From CAYPAV01 sp964408805 (GTDB taxonomy: Bacteria; Pseudomonadota; Alphaproteobacteria; UBA8366): DNA of 64,000 bases. The DNA is taken from contig CAYPAV010000004.1 in the NCBI GenBank assembly GCA_964408805.1, forward strand, positions 186,001-250,000, written 5' to 3'. Positions within the stretch are counted from its first letter, which is position 1; every line of letters begins with the position of its first letter. The position numbers and the translations under genes are program-made. The notes under the pieces were generated by a model. The model did not search any database and was not told where the DNA came from. It was given only the letters and a program-made list of their open reading frames with translations. Below are positions 8,129-16,954 of this stretch, in pieces.

Positions 8129-8941
8129 ATGGTTGACAGCATAGGCCTCGGCTCATCCACCAATTCCGCCCTTCAAGGGGTTCAGCGCACCAGCCGGCAA
8201 GTCGACAGCACGACGGACCGACTCAGTACTGGTTTGAAGATAAAGGACCCGCTCGACGGAGCGGAAGATTTCTTCACCGCGCAGTCGTTGACCAACCGGG
8301 CCGCCGACCTGACCGGCGTCAAGGATCAGGTCGGCCAGGCGATCAGTACCTTGCAGGCGGCGGATGCCGGCCTCGAAGCCATCGACCAATTGGCGGATCA
8401 GGCACGCGCCATCGCCACGGCGGCGAAGAACACGAGCGACCCGACCGAGCGCCAGGCGCTGGCCGATCAGTTCAATCAGATCCGTACTCAGATCGATAAC
8501 CTGGCGAACGACTCCTCCTTCGGCGGGACCAATTTGATTTCGTCCTCTCCGGACAATCTCGACGTGGCCCTCAACGAGGATGGCGCGACCCTGACCATAC
8601 AAGGGGCCGACACGTCCAGTGGCGGGCTCGGAATTTCGTCCCGGACCTTTGCCAGCGACGCGGATATCGATGCCGCGATCAGCGAGACGGACAATGCGAT
8701 ATCGCAGGTTCGCTCGACCTCGGCATCGCTGACCTCGAGTTCCAGCACGCTGCAGAATCGGATCAATTTCACCGAATCGCTGAGCAATACGCTGGAAGAG
8801 GGAGCCGCCAACGTCACCCAGGCGGATCTGAACGAGGAAGCGGCGAGCCTGTTGTCGCTGCAGACCCGTCAGGCACTTGGAAGCAACGCGCTTCGCATCG
8901 CTACGGAAAACGAGCGCGCCGTCCTTGGCTTGTTCGGCTGA
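8129..8941 (+). CDS. Flagellin (short, D0/D1-only)
   Basis: A 270-residue flagellar filament protein. The N-terminal flagellin domain covers about residues 1-140, with features such as DRLSTGLKIKDPLDGAEDFF and repeated Ala/Leu heptads. The C-terminal flagellin domain ends with helices containing LSLQTRQALGSNALRIA. There is almost no variable central domain, so the protein is near the minimum size for filament assembly. I start at ATG 8129 behind GAGGAGAA; an upstream in-frame GTG is less likely. No other flagellar gene is in the window, so it is an isolated filament gene. It is followed by an uncharacterised gene 38 bases downstream. Confidence 0.93.
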   Translation: MVDSIGLGSSTNSALQGVQRTSRQVDSTTDRLSTGLKIKDPLDGAEDFFTAQSLTNRAADLTGVKDQVGQAISTLQAADAGLEAIDQLADQARAIATAAKNTSDPTERQALADQFNQIRTQIDNLANDSSFGGTNLISSSPDNLDVALNEDGATLTIQGADTSSGGLGISSRTFASDADIDAAISETDNAISQVRSTSASLTSSSSTLQNRINFTESLSNTLEEGAANVTQADLNEEAASLLSLQTRQALGSNALRIATENERAVLGLFG

Positions 8942-8979
8942 CACGGCCGCCGATTGTCGATTGACGCGATGAGGTTTCG

Positions 8980-9447
8980 GTGACCGGCGCCTTGATGGTT
9001 GCGGACCGCCCGACTCCCGATTTCCAATCCCTGGTCGAGAGCTACGTCGCGCGTGACTATGCGACCGTCGCGCGTGCCGCGGGCAGTCTCGTTTACGGTG
9101 CCGGTCCCTTTCAGGGGGTCCAGTTGGGCCTGATTGCCCTCGGACGGCTGGGCCGGGCCGGCGAAGCAAGGCGCTTGGGGGAAGCAGTAAGATCGCGGGT
9201 CGTCGATGACGATCCCTGGGCGGCGGATTTGGTTCGTCTGGTGCTTGGCGAATTGGAACCGGAGGAGATTGCGCGGCCGCCCTCGGACGATGTCGCGTTC
9301 TGCCAGAGTCGATTCTATGGCGGTGCCGCCGCGGTCACGGCCGGCCGGCTCGATGATGGGCGCGCCTTGTTCGATTCCTGTGTGGAACGGAATGGCGCTT
9401 GCCTCGAGCTTTATCTCGCCGGTGTCGAACGGGCGGCAATTCGATGA
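8980..9447 (+). CDS. Hypothetical protein downstream of flagellin
   Basis: A 155-residue soluble protein I do not recognise. It begins with GTG at 8980, with an ATG at 8995 as an alternative. It is rich in Ala, Arg and Gly with alternating helical segments such as YVARDYATVARAAGSLVYG and LIALGRLGRAGEARRLGEAV. These recall degenerate TPR/SEL1-like helical pairs, but no clear repeat consensus is visible. It lies 38 bases after the flagellin gene on the same strand, so co-transcription and a link to the filament are possible but unproven. Confidence 0.6.
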   Translation: MTGALMVADRPTPDFQSLVESYVARDYATVARAAGSLVYGAGPFQGVQLGLIALGRLGRAGEARRLGEAVRSRVVDDDPWAADLVRLVLGELEPEEIARPPSDDVAFCQSRFYGGAAAVTAGRLDDGRALFDSCVERNGACLELYLAGVERAAIR

Positions 9448-9484
9448 TTTTGAAAACAGCGGAAGCCGGGCTAGACTGAGATCG

Positions 9485-9997
9485 ATGAACGACGGGATGA
9501 ACAAATTCTTCAAGACCCTGATGCATCCGGACCAGGAGGATGAGGAGGGGGACGAGCGCGCCGAGGTTGCGAAGGCGGCGAACATTTTGCAGATCGGCGA
9601 GTTTCAGCTCCTTCAGCTGGCCTATCACGCTTGGTTCGATGAAGACCTGCCAAAGGTGATGGTCGACAAACTGTTCATCGACTACATGCTACGGGATGAG
9701 GTGCCGTACTGGGCACGGCAATACGCGCGAAGGATACTACGGGACGATCCCAAGGGCCTGATCAACGCCAACGATCCCGCTTACCATCGCTACGACCATG
9801 ATTACGTGACCCACGTGCCGCAAGGCGTCAAACGGTTCACCTTGGCCGCCCTGCTGTTGTTCGCCATCGTGGCCGGCGGCATCTGGATGAGCGACAGAGT
9901 TGCCCATCAATCCGGTGCCGTCCTGCCGCCCTATTTCGACGATAAGGATTTGCCGAAGTCGAAATGGCGCGGTAAGGGCGTCGGTCCCGGCAGTTGA
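9485..9997 (+). CDS. Hypothetical protein with C-terminal transmembrane segment
   Basis: A 170-residue protein of unknown function. An acidic N-terminus (HPDQEDEEGDE, residues 14-24) is followed by helices containing LLQLAYHAWFDEDLPKVM, and one hydrophobic span FTLAALLLFAIVAGGIWM sits at about residues 119-136. The remaining tail is short and basic. The topology fits a membrane protein with the large N-terminal part in the cytoplasm. The start is ATG at 9485; a longer frame exists upstream but overlaps the preceding gene and reads as its shadow. It is followed after 10 bases by a small membrane protein gene. Confidence 0.65.
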   Translation: MNDGMNKFFKTLMHPDQEDEEGDERAEVAKAANILQIGEFQLLQLAYHAWFDEDLPKVMVDKLFIDYMLRDEVPYWARQYARRILRDDPKGLINANDPAYHRYDHDYVTHVPQGVKRFTLAALLLFAIVAGGIWMSDRVAHQSGAVLPPYFDDKDLPKSKWRGKGVGPGS

Positions 9998-10007
9998 TAG
10001 GGCAGCG

Positions 10008-10211
10008 ATGTTTGAATTCACCGGCGAGCTCGAGCCATTCGTCAACATGGTATTTTTGGCGGTAACCGCCTTCATCGCCATACACGGCATTCGCTATCGT
10101 GACGAAGAGGGCAATACGGACTTCATCCGGCTTCTGTTTGCGTCGATCGCGGGCGTGTTTTTTCTTATGGTGCTTTTCCAGGACGTACTCGGCGTTACCA
10201 CGTTCGGCTAA
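10008..10211 (+). CDS. Small two-span membrane protein (hypothetical)
   Basis: A 67-residue protein starting at ATG 10008. Two hydrophobic segments, VNMVFLAVTAFIAIHGI and LLFASIAGVFFLMVLF, are joined by a charged stretch RYRDEEGNTDF. No family is recognised. It lies 10 bases after the previous gene, suggesting one transcript, and converges on the TPR protein gene. Alternation of hydrophobic spans with a charged loop supports a real gene rather than a chance frame. Confidence 0.55.
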   Translation: MFEFTGELEPFVNMVFLAVTAFIAIHGIRYRDEEGNTDFIRLLFASIAGVFFLMVLFQDVLGVTTFG

Positions 10212-10224
10212 CGGGCCGACCGTC

Positions 10225-10836
10225 TTATGGCTTGAACATCCGCTGTTTGGCGTCGATTTCGGGAACGCGCATCAAGCGTTCGCCGGCCGGCTTCTGGAGC
10301 TGCTCATAAATATATTGCGCCCGCTTGCGAACCGAGGACGGGTAGGAGTTTCCGTACAGAATTTTGTGGATGACGCCCGGCTCGTCGACGGCACCCTCGT
10401 CGGTGCGGATTGCCCTGGCATAGTCGTCCAAAGCCTTTTTGTACCGCCCGGCCCGGTCGTGGACGATGCCGCGATTGGCATAGGCCGCCGCCAGCACGGC
10501 GCGGCCGGTCTTGTCATTCTCGGGCAGCGCTTTCTTGAGATAGCCGATCAGATGCGTGTATTCGGCGACCGCCTCGTCGGGACGATCCGTCTGCGTGAAA
10601 ACGATGGCCCGGCCCATTAGCGCGCCGCGATGGTTCGGCGCTTCCGCCAGGGCCAGATCGAAATGCTTGAGCGCCTCCTCGAAGGCCCCCTCCTGCAATC
10701 GGTTGGAGCCAACCTCGGTGTAATAGTCGCCGGGCGGCCGTTCGACATAGCCTTCGAGGAGCGGCCAGATGAAGGTCACCGCGACGACGAGGCAGATCAT
10801 CAGAACGACGAAACGGCGCAACACGCGCGGGTTCAT
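10225..10836 (-). CDS. Membrane-anchored TPR protein
   Basis: A 203-residue protein with an N-terminal membrane anchor (VVLMICLVVAVTFIWPLL, about residues 9-26) and three tetratricopeptide repeats. Examples are GAFEEALKHFDLALAEAPNH and RYKKALDDYARAIRTDEG, showing the usual Gly/Ala-Ala-Pro pattern. The repeats would face the periplasm and serve as a protein-interaction scaffold. Its start overlaps the end of the preceding small membrane protein gene (ATGA, 10833-10836), so the two are translated together. The partner is unknown. Confidence 0.72.
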   Translation of the reverse strand: MNPRVLRRFVVLMICLVVAVTFIWPLLEGYVERPPGDYYTEVGSNRLQEGAFEEALKHFDLALAEAPNHRGALMGRAIVFTQTDRPDEAVAEYTHLIGYLKKALPENDKTGRAVLAAAYANRGIVHDRAGRYKKALDDYARAIRTDEGAVDEPGVIHKILYGNSYPSSVRKRAQYIYEQLQKPAGERLMRVPEIDAKQRMFKP

Positions 10837-11090
10837 GGCCGTCCCTGCATCAAAGTGGAGACATACATGAAGGAAAAGACGAAGCAGAGCAGCGCCGCCG
10901 TGGCGCCGGCGCGGTTCTTGAGGCGGGCGCGCTCGGCGTCGTCCGTTTCGCCGTCACGTTCGGCCCGGCGGACGAACAGGACCCAGATTAGGTGGCGCAC
11001 CGGCAGAAAAAGCGCCACCGCGAGCAGGACGGTCCAAAGAAAGTTGTAGTCGGCGGTGAATAGCTCGGCCATATCGTCGGTGAATTCCAT
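10833..11090 (-). CDS. Small membrane protein coupled to TPR gene (hypothetical)
   Basis: An 85-residue protein with two hydrophobic segments, FLWTVLLAVALFLPVRHLIWVLFV and ATAALLCFVFSFMYVSTL (first motif given in part), separated by a strongly charged loop RRAERDGETDDAERARLKNR. No family is recognised. Translation is coupled to the downstream TPR protein, which suggests the two act in the same membrane complex. The symporter terminator lies just upstream, so this pair probably has its own promoter in the 60-base gap before the start. Confidence 0.6.
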   Translation of the reverse strand: MEFTDDMAELFTADYNFLWTVLLAVALFLPVRHLIWVLFVRRAERDGETDDAERARLKNRAGATAALLCFVFSFMYVSTLMQGRP

Positions 11091-11150
11091 TGTCGGGGGC
11101 CGGATACTACCAAATCATCCACCCGTCGGAAAACCGTCTCGAAAAGGAAA

Positions 11151-11177
11151 AAGGGGGGAAGCAAAGCTTCCCCCCTT
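11151..11177 (-). terminator. Rho-independent terminator of the symporter gene
   Basis: AAGGGGGGAAGC (11151-11162) pairs perfectly over 12 bp with GCTTCCCCCCTT (11166-11177) around a 3-base loop. Read on the minus strand the stem is followed by TTTTTCC and more T residues. It lies 28 bases beyond the stop codon of the symporter gene, so it should end that transcript. Confidence 0.85.
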
Positions 11178-11204
11178 GAGGTTAACGAGAACGAACCTCG
11201 ATGG

Positions 11205-13181
11205 TCAGTCGTCGCCGGTCGCGGCGGCGGCTTCGTCACCGATGTCGTCAACCAGTGCCTCGACTTCCTTCTCGGGCATGGTCGACATTTCCATCTTGTA
11301 GGCAAGGAACCACATCATGCCCACACCCAGGATCCAGAACAGGATCTGCCAGGCCCAGATCGAGGGCATGCCGAAGGTCCAGGTCGTGGCATCGTTCGGC
11401 TCGCCGAAGATGTAGTTGCCGAGCACGGCGCCCGGACCGATACCGAAGAACAACCACGCCAGCGTGATCGCCCATGCGATCGGAACCAGACCCTTCTTCT
11501 CCTCGGGCAGGCTTGCATGCTCGCGCAGGAAGTCGTGATACTTCATGCGGTGCGCGCGCGCCTCGTCATCCTGGGTCATGTAGGACACCGGAATGGCGAC
11601 GCCGAGATTGAAGATGATGCCCCAACCGGCGCTGTGGATGGTCCAAGGCCAGCGGCCCCACGCGAGTTCGAAACCGAAGGCGCCGGCGATCGAGGCGCCG
11701 AACTTCTCGGTAAAGATCACCGCGATGAGACCCGCCGCCAGTCCCAAGGTGACGCCTTGGCGGGTCAGCCACGGGAACCAGGTGACCGACGCCAGGGACG
11801 GCCACATCTGGAAACCGAAGGCAACCGCCAAACCGCCCAGCAAGACCAAGGCGTCACGCGAGAAGGTCGCGACCAGCAGGGCCGACAGCACGATAATGCC
11901 GACGCCGATGCGGCCGAACAGCTTCTGGGTGTCATGGTCCGCCGTCGGATTGAGGTAGCGCTTGTAGAGATCACGGGTAAGCATGCCGCCGGCCGTCGAC
12001 ATGTAGGCCGCGCCGGTGGACTGCATCGCCGCCAGCGCACAGACGGCCAAAAGGCCGACGAGCCAAGGTGCGGCATCCGCGATATGGTTGAAGTAGTAGG
12101 GAACGAGCGAATCCGGCTTCTTCGAGATCGCCGCCCCATCGAGGAAGCTTCCGACAAGTCCCGCATCGGCCGTCACCGCCGGGTTGGCGCCCAAAAGATG
12201 CGCGCCCATGCCCTGGAAGGCGGTGAAGAAGAACAGGATTAGGCCGATACCGAAGGAGGAAGCCCAGACCTGCTGCGGCGCGAAGGGACGCGGATCGGTG
12301 TTGGAAAAGGCCCACATGGAAAACGCCGGGGACGAATGAATGCCCATTAGCGCGAACATGTAGGTCAACACCATGATGCCGGTCCACAGACCGCCCACCG
12401 GCGTCTCGACGCCGAGGCCCGCGGTCCACTGAATCACGCCCGGAATGGCGAAGTAGGCATTGTAGTCGCCGCCTCCGAATCCCTTGGTCGTGCCCCACTT
12501 GCCGACATCCGAGGCCGCCAGTTTGGCGAAGCCCGCGTTGATCGCATCCCAGCCACCGATCATGTTGAGCGCGATGAAGCCGGTGATGATGATGCCGAGG
12601 CCGAGCAGGATACATTGCAGCGTATCCACATAGGCCACCGCCCTCAGGCCGCCGGATGCCACGTAAATGAACACGATCAGCGACAGGATCCACATGCCGG
12701 CGTTGACCGAAAACATGCCGTCGGTCAGGACGTTGAACAGGAAGCCCGAGGCCCCGAGTTGCACGCCGAGATAGGGGATCGAGAACAACAGTGCGACAAG
12801 CACCGTCAGGATTCTGATCGCGTCACCCTGGAAGTAGGTCGACAGCATCTCGCCTGGCGTTACGAAACCGAAGCGTTTGCCGAGCATCCATTGGCGTTTC
12901 AGGAACATCACGCCGGTGAACGGGATCGTAATCGTATAGAACGATGCATAGGCATATTGGAATCCGTCACGATAGACGAGACCCGGATGCCCCATGAACG
13001 TCCAACCCGAGAACGATGTTGCCGTCGCCGCGAGGACGAAGACGATCATTGTAAGACGCCGACCAGCGATGAAATAGTCGGACGCGGTTTTGGCTGTTCT
13101 CGCCGCGGTGACCCCCCAATAAATACAGTAGGCCCAATACAGCGCGACGAACACAAACAGCCACATGACTTTTGCAGACAA
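11205..13181 (-). CDS. Sodium:solute symporter (SSS family), acetate/monocarboxylate-type candidate
   Basis: A 658-residue polytopic transporter with about 13 membrane spans. The start SDYFIAGRRLTMIVFVLAA region and a GYWD-like early loop are typical of sodium:solute symporters such as ActP/PutP relatives. I prefer the TTG at 13181, which sits six bases after GGAGGA; an ATG at 13166 and a GTG at 13199 are alternatives. The divergent CBS/nucleotidyltransferase and exonuclease genes are commonly found beside this SSS subgroup in proteobacteria, where they are thought to tie acetate or short-chain acid uptake to regulation. The substrate is inferred only. A strong terminator follows the gene. 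Confidence 0.88.
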   Translation of the reverse strand: MSAKVMWLFVFVALYWAYCIYWGVTAARTAKTASDYFIAGRRLTMIVFVLAATATSFSGWTFMGHPGLVYRDGFQYAYASFYTITIPFTGVMFLKRQWMLGKRFGFVTPGEMLSTYFQGDAIRILTVLVALLFSIPYLGVQLGASGFLFNVLTDGMFSVNAGMWILSLIVFIYVASGGLRAVAYVDTLQCILLGLGIIITGFIALNMIGGWDAINAGFAKLAASDVGKWGTTKGFGGGDYNAYFAIPGVIQWTAGLGVETPVGGLWTGIMVLTYMFALMGIHSSPAFSMWAFSNTDPRPFAPQQVWASSFGIGLILFFFTAFQGMGAHLLGANPAVTADAGLVGSFLDGAAISKKPDSLVPYYFNHIADAAPWLVGLLAVCALAAMQSTGAAYMSTAGGMLTRDLYKRYLNPTADHDTQKLFGRIGVGIIVLSALLVATFSRDALVLLGGLAVAFGFQMWPSLASVTWFPWLTRQGVTLGLAAGLIAVIFTEKFGASIAGAFGFELAWGRWPWTIHSAGWGIIFNLGVAIPVSYMTQDDEARAHRMKYHDFLREHASLPEEKKGLVPIAWAITLAWLFFGIGPGAVLGNYIFGEPNDATTWTFGMPSIWAWQILFWILGVGMMWFLAYKMEMSTMPEKEVEALVDDIGDEAAAATGDD

Positions 13182-13667
13182 GGCTGAATCCTCCCTCACA
13201 AAATCGCGAATGAAAGATCGGCGATTGGTACACGGTCGCGATCAAACGCCCAACGATCCATTCGCATCTAAAGAACAGATATCCTGCTTCCGAACCGCGC
13301 GAGGACCAAAACAAATCCCCAAAAAAGGTACTCGGATAGAACGAAAGCACCTGTTCCCTCAGGCGAGAAATTACCACAATTCAATAATTAGCGACAATAT
13401 TCGAAAATTTTTTATTTGGACCGGTTCATTGCTGAAGTTGGAATTACGGCATAATACATTGATATAACGTGGGAAAAATTACTTGAAGCAGTATCAAATA
13501 AACCCGGTATAATTCTCCGAAATATTGTTGGTGGAGGCGGCGGTCATCAATTTTTTGAATTTTGAGTCGCGAAAATGCCGTCCGAGTCTTGACCATCGAG
13601 TGGGAATTACATGGTGAAACGTAAACATTCGCGACGTTCTCCGGATCAAATCGACGGTGGCTCTTGA
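13182..13667. other. AT-rich divergent intergenic region
   Basis: About 490 bases separate the symporter from the CBS/nucleotidyltransferase gene. The segment is clearly more AT-rich than its surroundings (for example 13376-13530) and must hold the promoters of both genes. I see no credible protein gene in it. Several AT-rich hexamers (CATAAT near 13450, TATAAT at 13508) are candidate -10 elements. Confidence 0.7.
13482..13513 (+). promoter_or_regulatory. Candidate sigma-70 promoter for the CBS/nucleotidyltransferase operon
   Basis: A perfect TATAAT occurs at 13508-13513. A TTGAAG lies upstream at about 13483, with a long 19-base spacer, so the -35 match is imperfect. The start codon of the next gene is about 155 bases downstream, which would leave a long leader. 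Confidence 0.35.
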
Positions 13668-15125
13668 ATGTCGCAAACCGAAATCTTCCGAAAACGCGTC
13701 GGCCATCATATGCAGCCCGCAGAGGTGGTAGTGGCACCGGATGCGAAGTGTGGCGAGGTGGTCGCGCGCTTGTCCGAAACGGGTGTGACCGCGGCACTTG
13801 TCGTCGGTTCGGACGGTGGATTGACCGGACTCGTCACCGAGCGGGACGTGCTGCGGCGAATGACGTTTCAGGCCAATTCCGACACCCCCGTCGGAGATGT
13901 CATGACGACATCCGTCCTTACCGTAAAGGAGACGGACTTTCTTTATCACGCCATCGCCCGCATGCGCCGTCTTGGAATGCGCCACCTGCCGGTGGCGGAC
14001 GACGCGGGCGCGCCGGTCGGTTTGGTGACGTTGGATTCCGGATTTGTGGAGGCGTTCGACGAGCGACTGGACCAGTTGGACCGTTTGACCCAGGAAGGTA
14101 CCGTCGACGGCTTGCGCGAGGTCAAGGCGGCCGAGGTCGATTTGGCGCAAGGTCTGTTCGACGACCATCTCCAAGTACCGGAAATTCAATCCGTGCTGAC
14201 CCATCTCAACCACGACATCCATGGCCGGGCGGTCGAAATGACGGTGGCCGGGATGGCCGCCGACGGACACGGGCCGCCCCCCGTCGCCTTTTGTTTCATC
14301 ATCATGGGATCGGGCGGCCGAGACGAAAACTATATTTACCCCGACCAGGACAACGGCATCATTCTCGCCGATTATCCCGACGCCGATCATTCGCGCATCG
14401 ACGCCTGGTTCATCGAATTCAGCGAAAGGCTGTGCCGGGACCTCGATGCGATCGGATTTCCGCTCTGCAAGGGATTCGTGATGGCGACCAACCCGGTTTG
14501 GCGGAAATCGATTTCCCAGTGGCGCGATCAGATCGCCGGCTGGTGTCGGCGGCGGAGCACGGTTGCCCTACGCCTCTCGGATATCTTTTTCGATTTCCAA
14601 CCTGTTCACGGCGCGTTCGGGCTGGCGCGCGAGCTTCGAAGTTACGTCACCGAATTGATGCCGGCGAACCCGATGTTCCTGCAGGAACTGCAGCGGGACG
14701 ACGAGGCCCAGGGCGTCGGCCTGCGATGGTTCAACCGGTTCATCACGGAAAAAGACGACAGCGAGCATCTCGGCGCCTTGAACCTGAAATCGACGGGAAC
14801 GCTCCCGCTCGTCCAGGCGGCCCGATTGTTGGCGCTGCGCGAGGGAATCGAGGTCACTTCGACCCGCGAACGTCTCGAGGCGTTGCACGGGAAAGGGCTC
14901 ATCGGGGCCGATACGCATGATTACTTGCGCGGTGCCTTTCGCCTGATCACGATGTTGCTGTTGCGCCAGCAAATGCGCGACTACAACGCCGGCGAGACGG
15001 TCAGCAATTATGTCCATCCCGATACCTTGTCCCGGCGCGAACGCGACATGCTGGTCGAAGGATTCAAGGCGATCCGCCGATTCCGCGACCGAGTGAGGGG
15101 CGACTTCACCGGCGATGTGTTTTAG
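13668..15125 (+). CDS. CBS-domain / DUF294 nucleotidyltransferase-like protein
   Basis: A 485-residue cytoplasmic protein. Two CBS domains cover about residues 12-65 and 75-130 and probably bind an adenine nucleotide. They are followed by a DUF294-type nucleotidyltransferase domain with GSGGRDE (214-220) and DQDNG (226-230), the same pattern as the GlnD active site. The C-terminal third is the helical DUF294_C substrate-binding domain. It overlaps no neighbour, but the exonuclease gene begins two bases after its stop. The trio with the SSS symporter is a known conserved neighbourhood. By analogy it might nucleotidylate a regulator, but this is untested. Confidence 0.9.
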   Translation: MSQTEIFRKRVGHHMQPAEVVVAPDAKCGEVVARLSETGVTAALVVGSDGGLTGLVTERDVLRRMTFQANSDTPVGDVMTTSVLTVKETDFLYHAIARMRRLGMRHLPVADDAGAPVGLVTLDSGFVEAFDERLDQLDRLTQEGTVDGLREVKAAEVDLAQGLFDDHLQVPEIQSVLTHLNHDIHGRAVEMTVAGMAADGHGPPPVAFCFIIMGSGGRDENYIYPDQDNGIILADYPDADHSRIDAWFIEFSERLCRDLDAIGFPLCKGFVMATNPVWRKSISQWRDQIAGWCRRRSTVALRLSDIFFDFQPVHGAFGLARELRSYVTELMPANPMFLQELQRDDEAQGVGLRWFNRFITEKDDSEHLGALNLKSTGTLPLVQAARLLALREGIEVTSTRERLEALHGKGLIGADTHDYLRGAFRLITMLLLRQQMRDYNAGETVSNYVHPDTLSRRERDMLVEGFKAIRRFRDRVRGDFTGDVF

Positions 15126-15127
15126 GC

Positions 15128-15766
15128 ATGGACGGTCCTTCGCCTTCTCTCGGTTGCCCGCTCTCCGAATTGCCGGTGTTCGTTTTCGATACCGAGACGA
15201 CCGGGCTCGACGTCAAACGCGACCATATCGTCTCCGTCGGCGGCGTGCGCATGCATGGTCGCAACATATTACGAGATCACACGATCGACCGTCTGGTCAA
15301 TCCGGGCCGGCCGATTCCGCCGCGCTCGACGCGTATTCACGGCATCTCGGACGAAATGGTTGAGACGGCGCCCGCCTTCGGCGAGATATGGCCCGACCTC
15401 TCGCCGCTGATGGGCGGCGCGGTACTGGTCGGTCACAATATCGGGTTCGATATCGCCCATGTTCGCCGTGCCGCGAAAGAGGCCAGGATCGATTGGAGGG
15501 CGCCGGTAGCGCTGGATACGCTGCTGTTGTACGCGGCACTCAAACCGAGGGCGGCCCGCCATAACCTTGAGGATGTGGCGGCGGTGCTGGGGGTCGTCGT
15601 TCGCGATCGGCATACAGCACTTGGCGACGCGGTGGCGACCGCCGAGGTGTTTCGGGCCATGATTCCACTTCTGCTCGCCGCCGGTGTTCGCTCGCTCGGT
15701 GAAGCGTTGCGATTGTCCAAGAAGCCGCGGCGGCTGATCCGCCTGCAGCGCCGCGCCGGTTGGTGA
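15128..15766 (+). CDS. DEDDh 3'-5' exonuclease (DnaQ/PolC epsilon-like)
   Basis: A 212-residue exonuclease-fold protein. Exo I is FVFDTETTGLD (Asp21 and Glu23), Exo II is GHNIGFDIAH, and Exo III is RHTALGDAVAT, with the DEDDh His preceding the last Asp. All four metal-binding acids are therefore present. It resembles the epsilon proofreading subunit but is a stand-alone gene two bases after the CBS/nucleotidyltransferase gene. This pairing next to SSS symporters is conserved, so its job may be regulatory, for example hydrolysing a nucleotide or RNA adduct, rather than replication proofreading. Confidence 0.88.
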   Translation: MDGPSPSLGCPLSELPVFVFDTETTGLDVKRDHIVSVGGVRMHGRNILRDHTIDRLVNPGRPIPPRSTRIHGISDEMVETAPAFGEIWPDLSPLMGGAVLVGHNIGFDIAHVRRAAKEARIDWRAPVALDTLLLYAALKPRAARHNLEDVAAVLGVVVRDRHTALGDAVATAEVFRAMIPLLLAAGVRSLGEALRLSKKPRRLIRLQRRAGW

Positions 15767-15781
15767 GCCGCCGCCGCTGAT

Positions 15782-16942
15782 TCAGGACGGCCAATCGTCC
15801 AGGCGCTTCGCGACCTGCTCCAGCATGACCTCGGTGGCGCCGCCGCCGACCGATTGGACCCGTGCGTCGCGGGCCATGCGCTCGATGGCGCTGTCCTTGA
15901 TGTAGCCGAAACCGCCGTGGAACTGCTGGCAGTCGTACATCACCCGGTTCACCAATTCGCCGCAGAGCGCCTTCACCATCGAGACCTCGCGTACGCATTC
16001 TTGGCCTTGGGCGTCCAGCCAAGCGGTGTGGTAGACGAGCTGACGGGCGGCCTCCACCTCGGCCGCCCGCATGGCGAGGCGCTGGCGGATCGTCGGGTTG
16101 TCGAAGAGGGGGCCGCCGAAGGCCTCGCGCTCGCGGGTATACTGCAGTGTCAGCTCAAGGGCCTTGGCGGCTTCGCCCATGGCTTGGGCGCCAAGGGTGA
16201 CGCGTTCGTTCTGGAAGTTTTGCATGATGGCGTAGAAGCCCTTGTTCTCTTCGCCGAGTAGGTTTTCCGCCGGAACGCGGCAATCCTCGAAGATCAACTC
16301 GCCGGTGTCGGACGAGTGCCAGCCCATCTTCTCGAGCTTGCGGCCGACGGAGAATCCCGGCGTGCCTTTTTCCACGATGAAGATCGAAATGCCGCGCGAT
16401 CCCTTGGCCTCGGGGTCGGTCCGGGCGGCGACGAAATAGAGATCCGCCAACACCCCGTTGGTGATGAACATCTTGGCGCCGTTGAGCACATAATGGCCGC
16501 TGTCCCGGACAGCCCGGGTGCGAATATTTGCAACGTCGGACCCGGCGTCGGGCTCGGTCACGGCAACGGCGGTGATAAGCTCGCCGGCGACGATCCCCGG
16601 TAGAAATTTTTCCTTCTGAGCGGTCGAGCCGGCACGGGCGAGATGCGGCGAGGCCATGTCGGTATGAACCAGCACCGTGGCGGCGAAACCGCCATATGTC
16701 GAGCGTCCCAATTCCTCCGAGAGCAGCGCCGTTCCCAGGGTATCCATCGCGGCGCCGCCGTATTTTTCCTCGTGCCGAAGACCGAGAAAGCCGAGTTCGC
16801 CCATCCGCCGCAATACGGCCCGCGGCACCTCGCCCTTATCCTCCCATTCGGCGCCGTTCGGCATGACGTATTCGTCGATGAACCGGCGAAGTTGATCGCG
16901 AAGCAGGACATGCTCTTCGTCGAGATAGGGGGAAGGTTGCAT
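15782..16942 (-). CDS. Acyl-CoA dehydrogenase
   Basis: A 386-residue FAD-dependent acyl-CoA dehydrogenase of full family length. The FAD/substrate segments VAVTEPDAGSDVANIRTRA and MFITNGVLADLY are in the middle domain. The C-terminal helical domain contains QQFHGGFGYIKDSAIERMARD and QSVGGGATEVML, which are family signatures. It oxidises acyl-CoA to enoyl-CoA and passes electrons to ETF. It lies 12 bases after the SDR gene on the same strand, so a shared role in fatty, branched or aromatic acid breakdown is likely. The chain-length preference is not visible. Confidence 0.93.
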   Translation of the reverse strand: MQPSPYLDEEHVLLRDQLRRFIDEYVMPNGAEWEDKGEVPRAVLRRMGELGFLGLRHEEKYGGAAMDTLGTALLSEELGRSTYGGFAATVLVHTDMASPHLARAGSTAQKEKFLPGIVAGELITAVAVTEPDAGSDVANIRTRAVRDSGHYVLNGAKMFITNGVLADLYFVAARTDPEAKGSRGISIFIVEKGTPGFSVGRKLEKMGWHSSDTGELIFEDCRVPAENLLGEENKGFYAIMQNFQNERVTLGAQAMGEAAKALELTLQYTREREAFGGPLFDNPTIRQRLAMRAAEVEAARQLVYHTAWLDAQGQECVREVSMVKALCGELVNRVMYDCQQFHGGFGYIKDSAIERMARDARVQSVGGGATEVMLEQVAKRLDDWPS

Positions 16943-16954
16943 GCGTCCCGAGCC

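Noticed and set aside
13664..14920. 418-codon frame inside the CBS/nucleotidyltransferase gene
   Set aside because: The overlapping frame at 13668-15125 holds the CBS and GSGGR/DQDNG motifs; this one is very Arg-rich without motifs.
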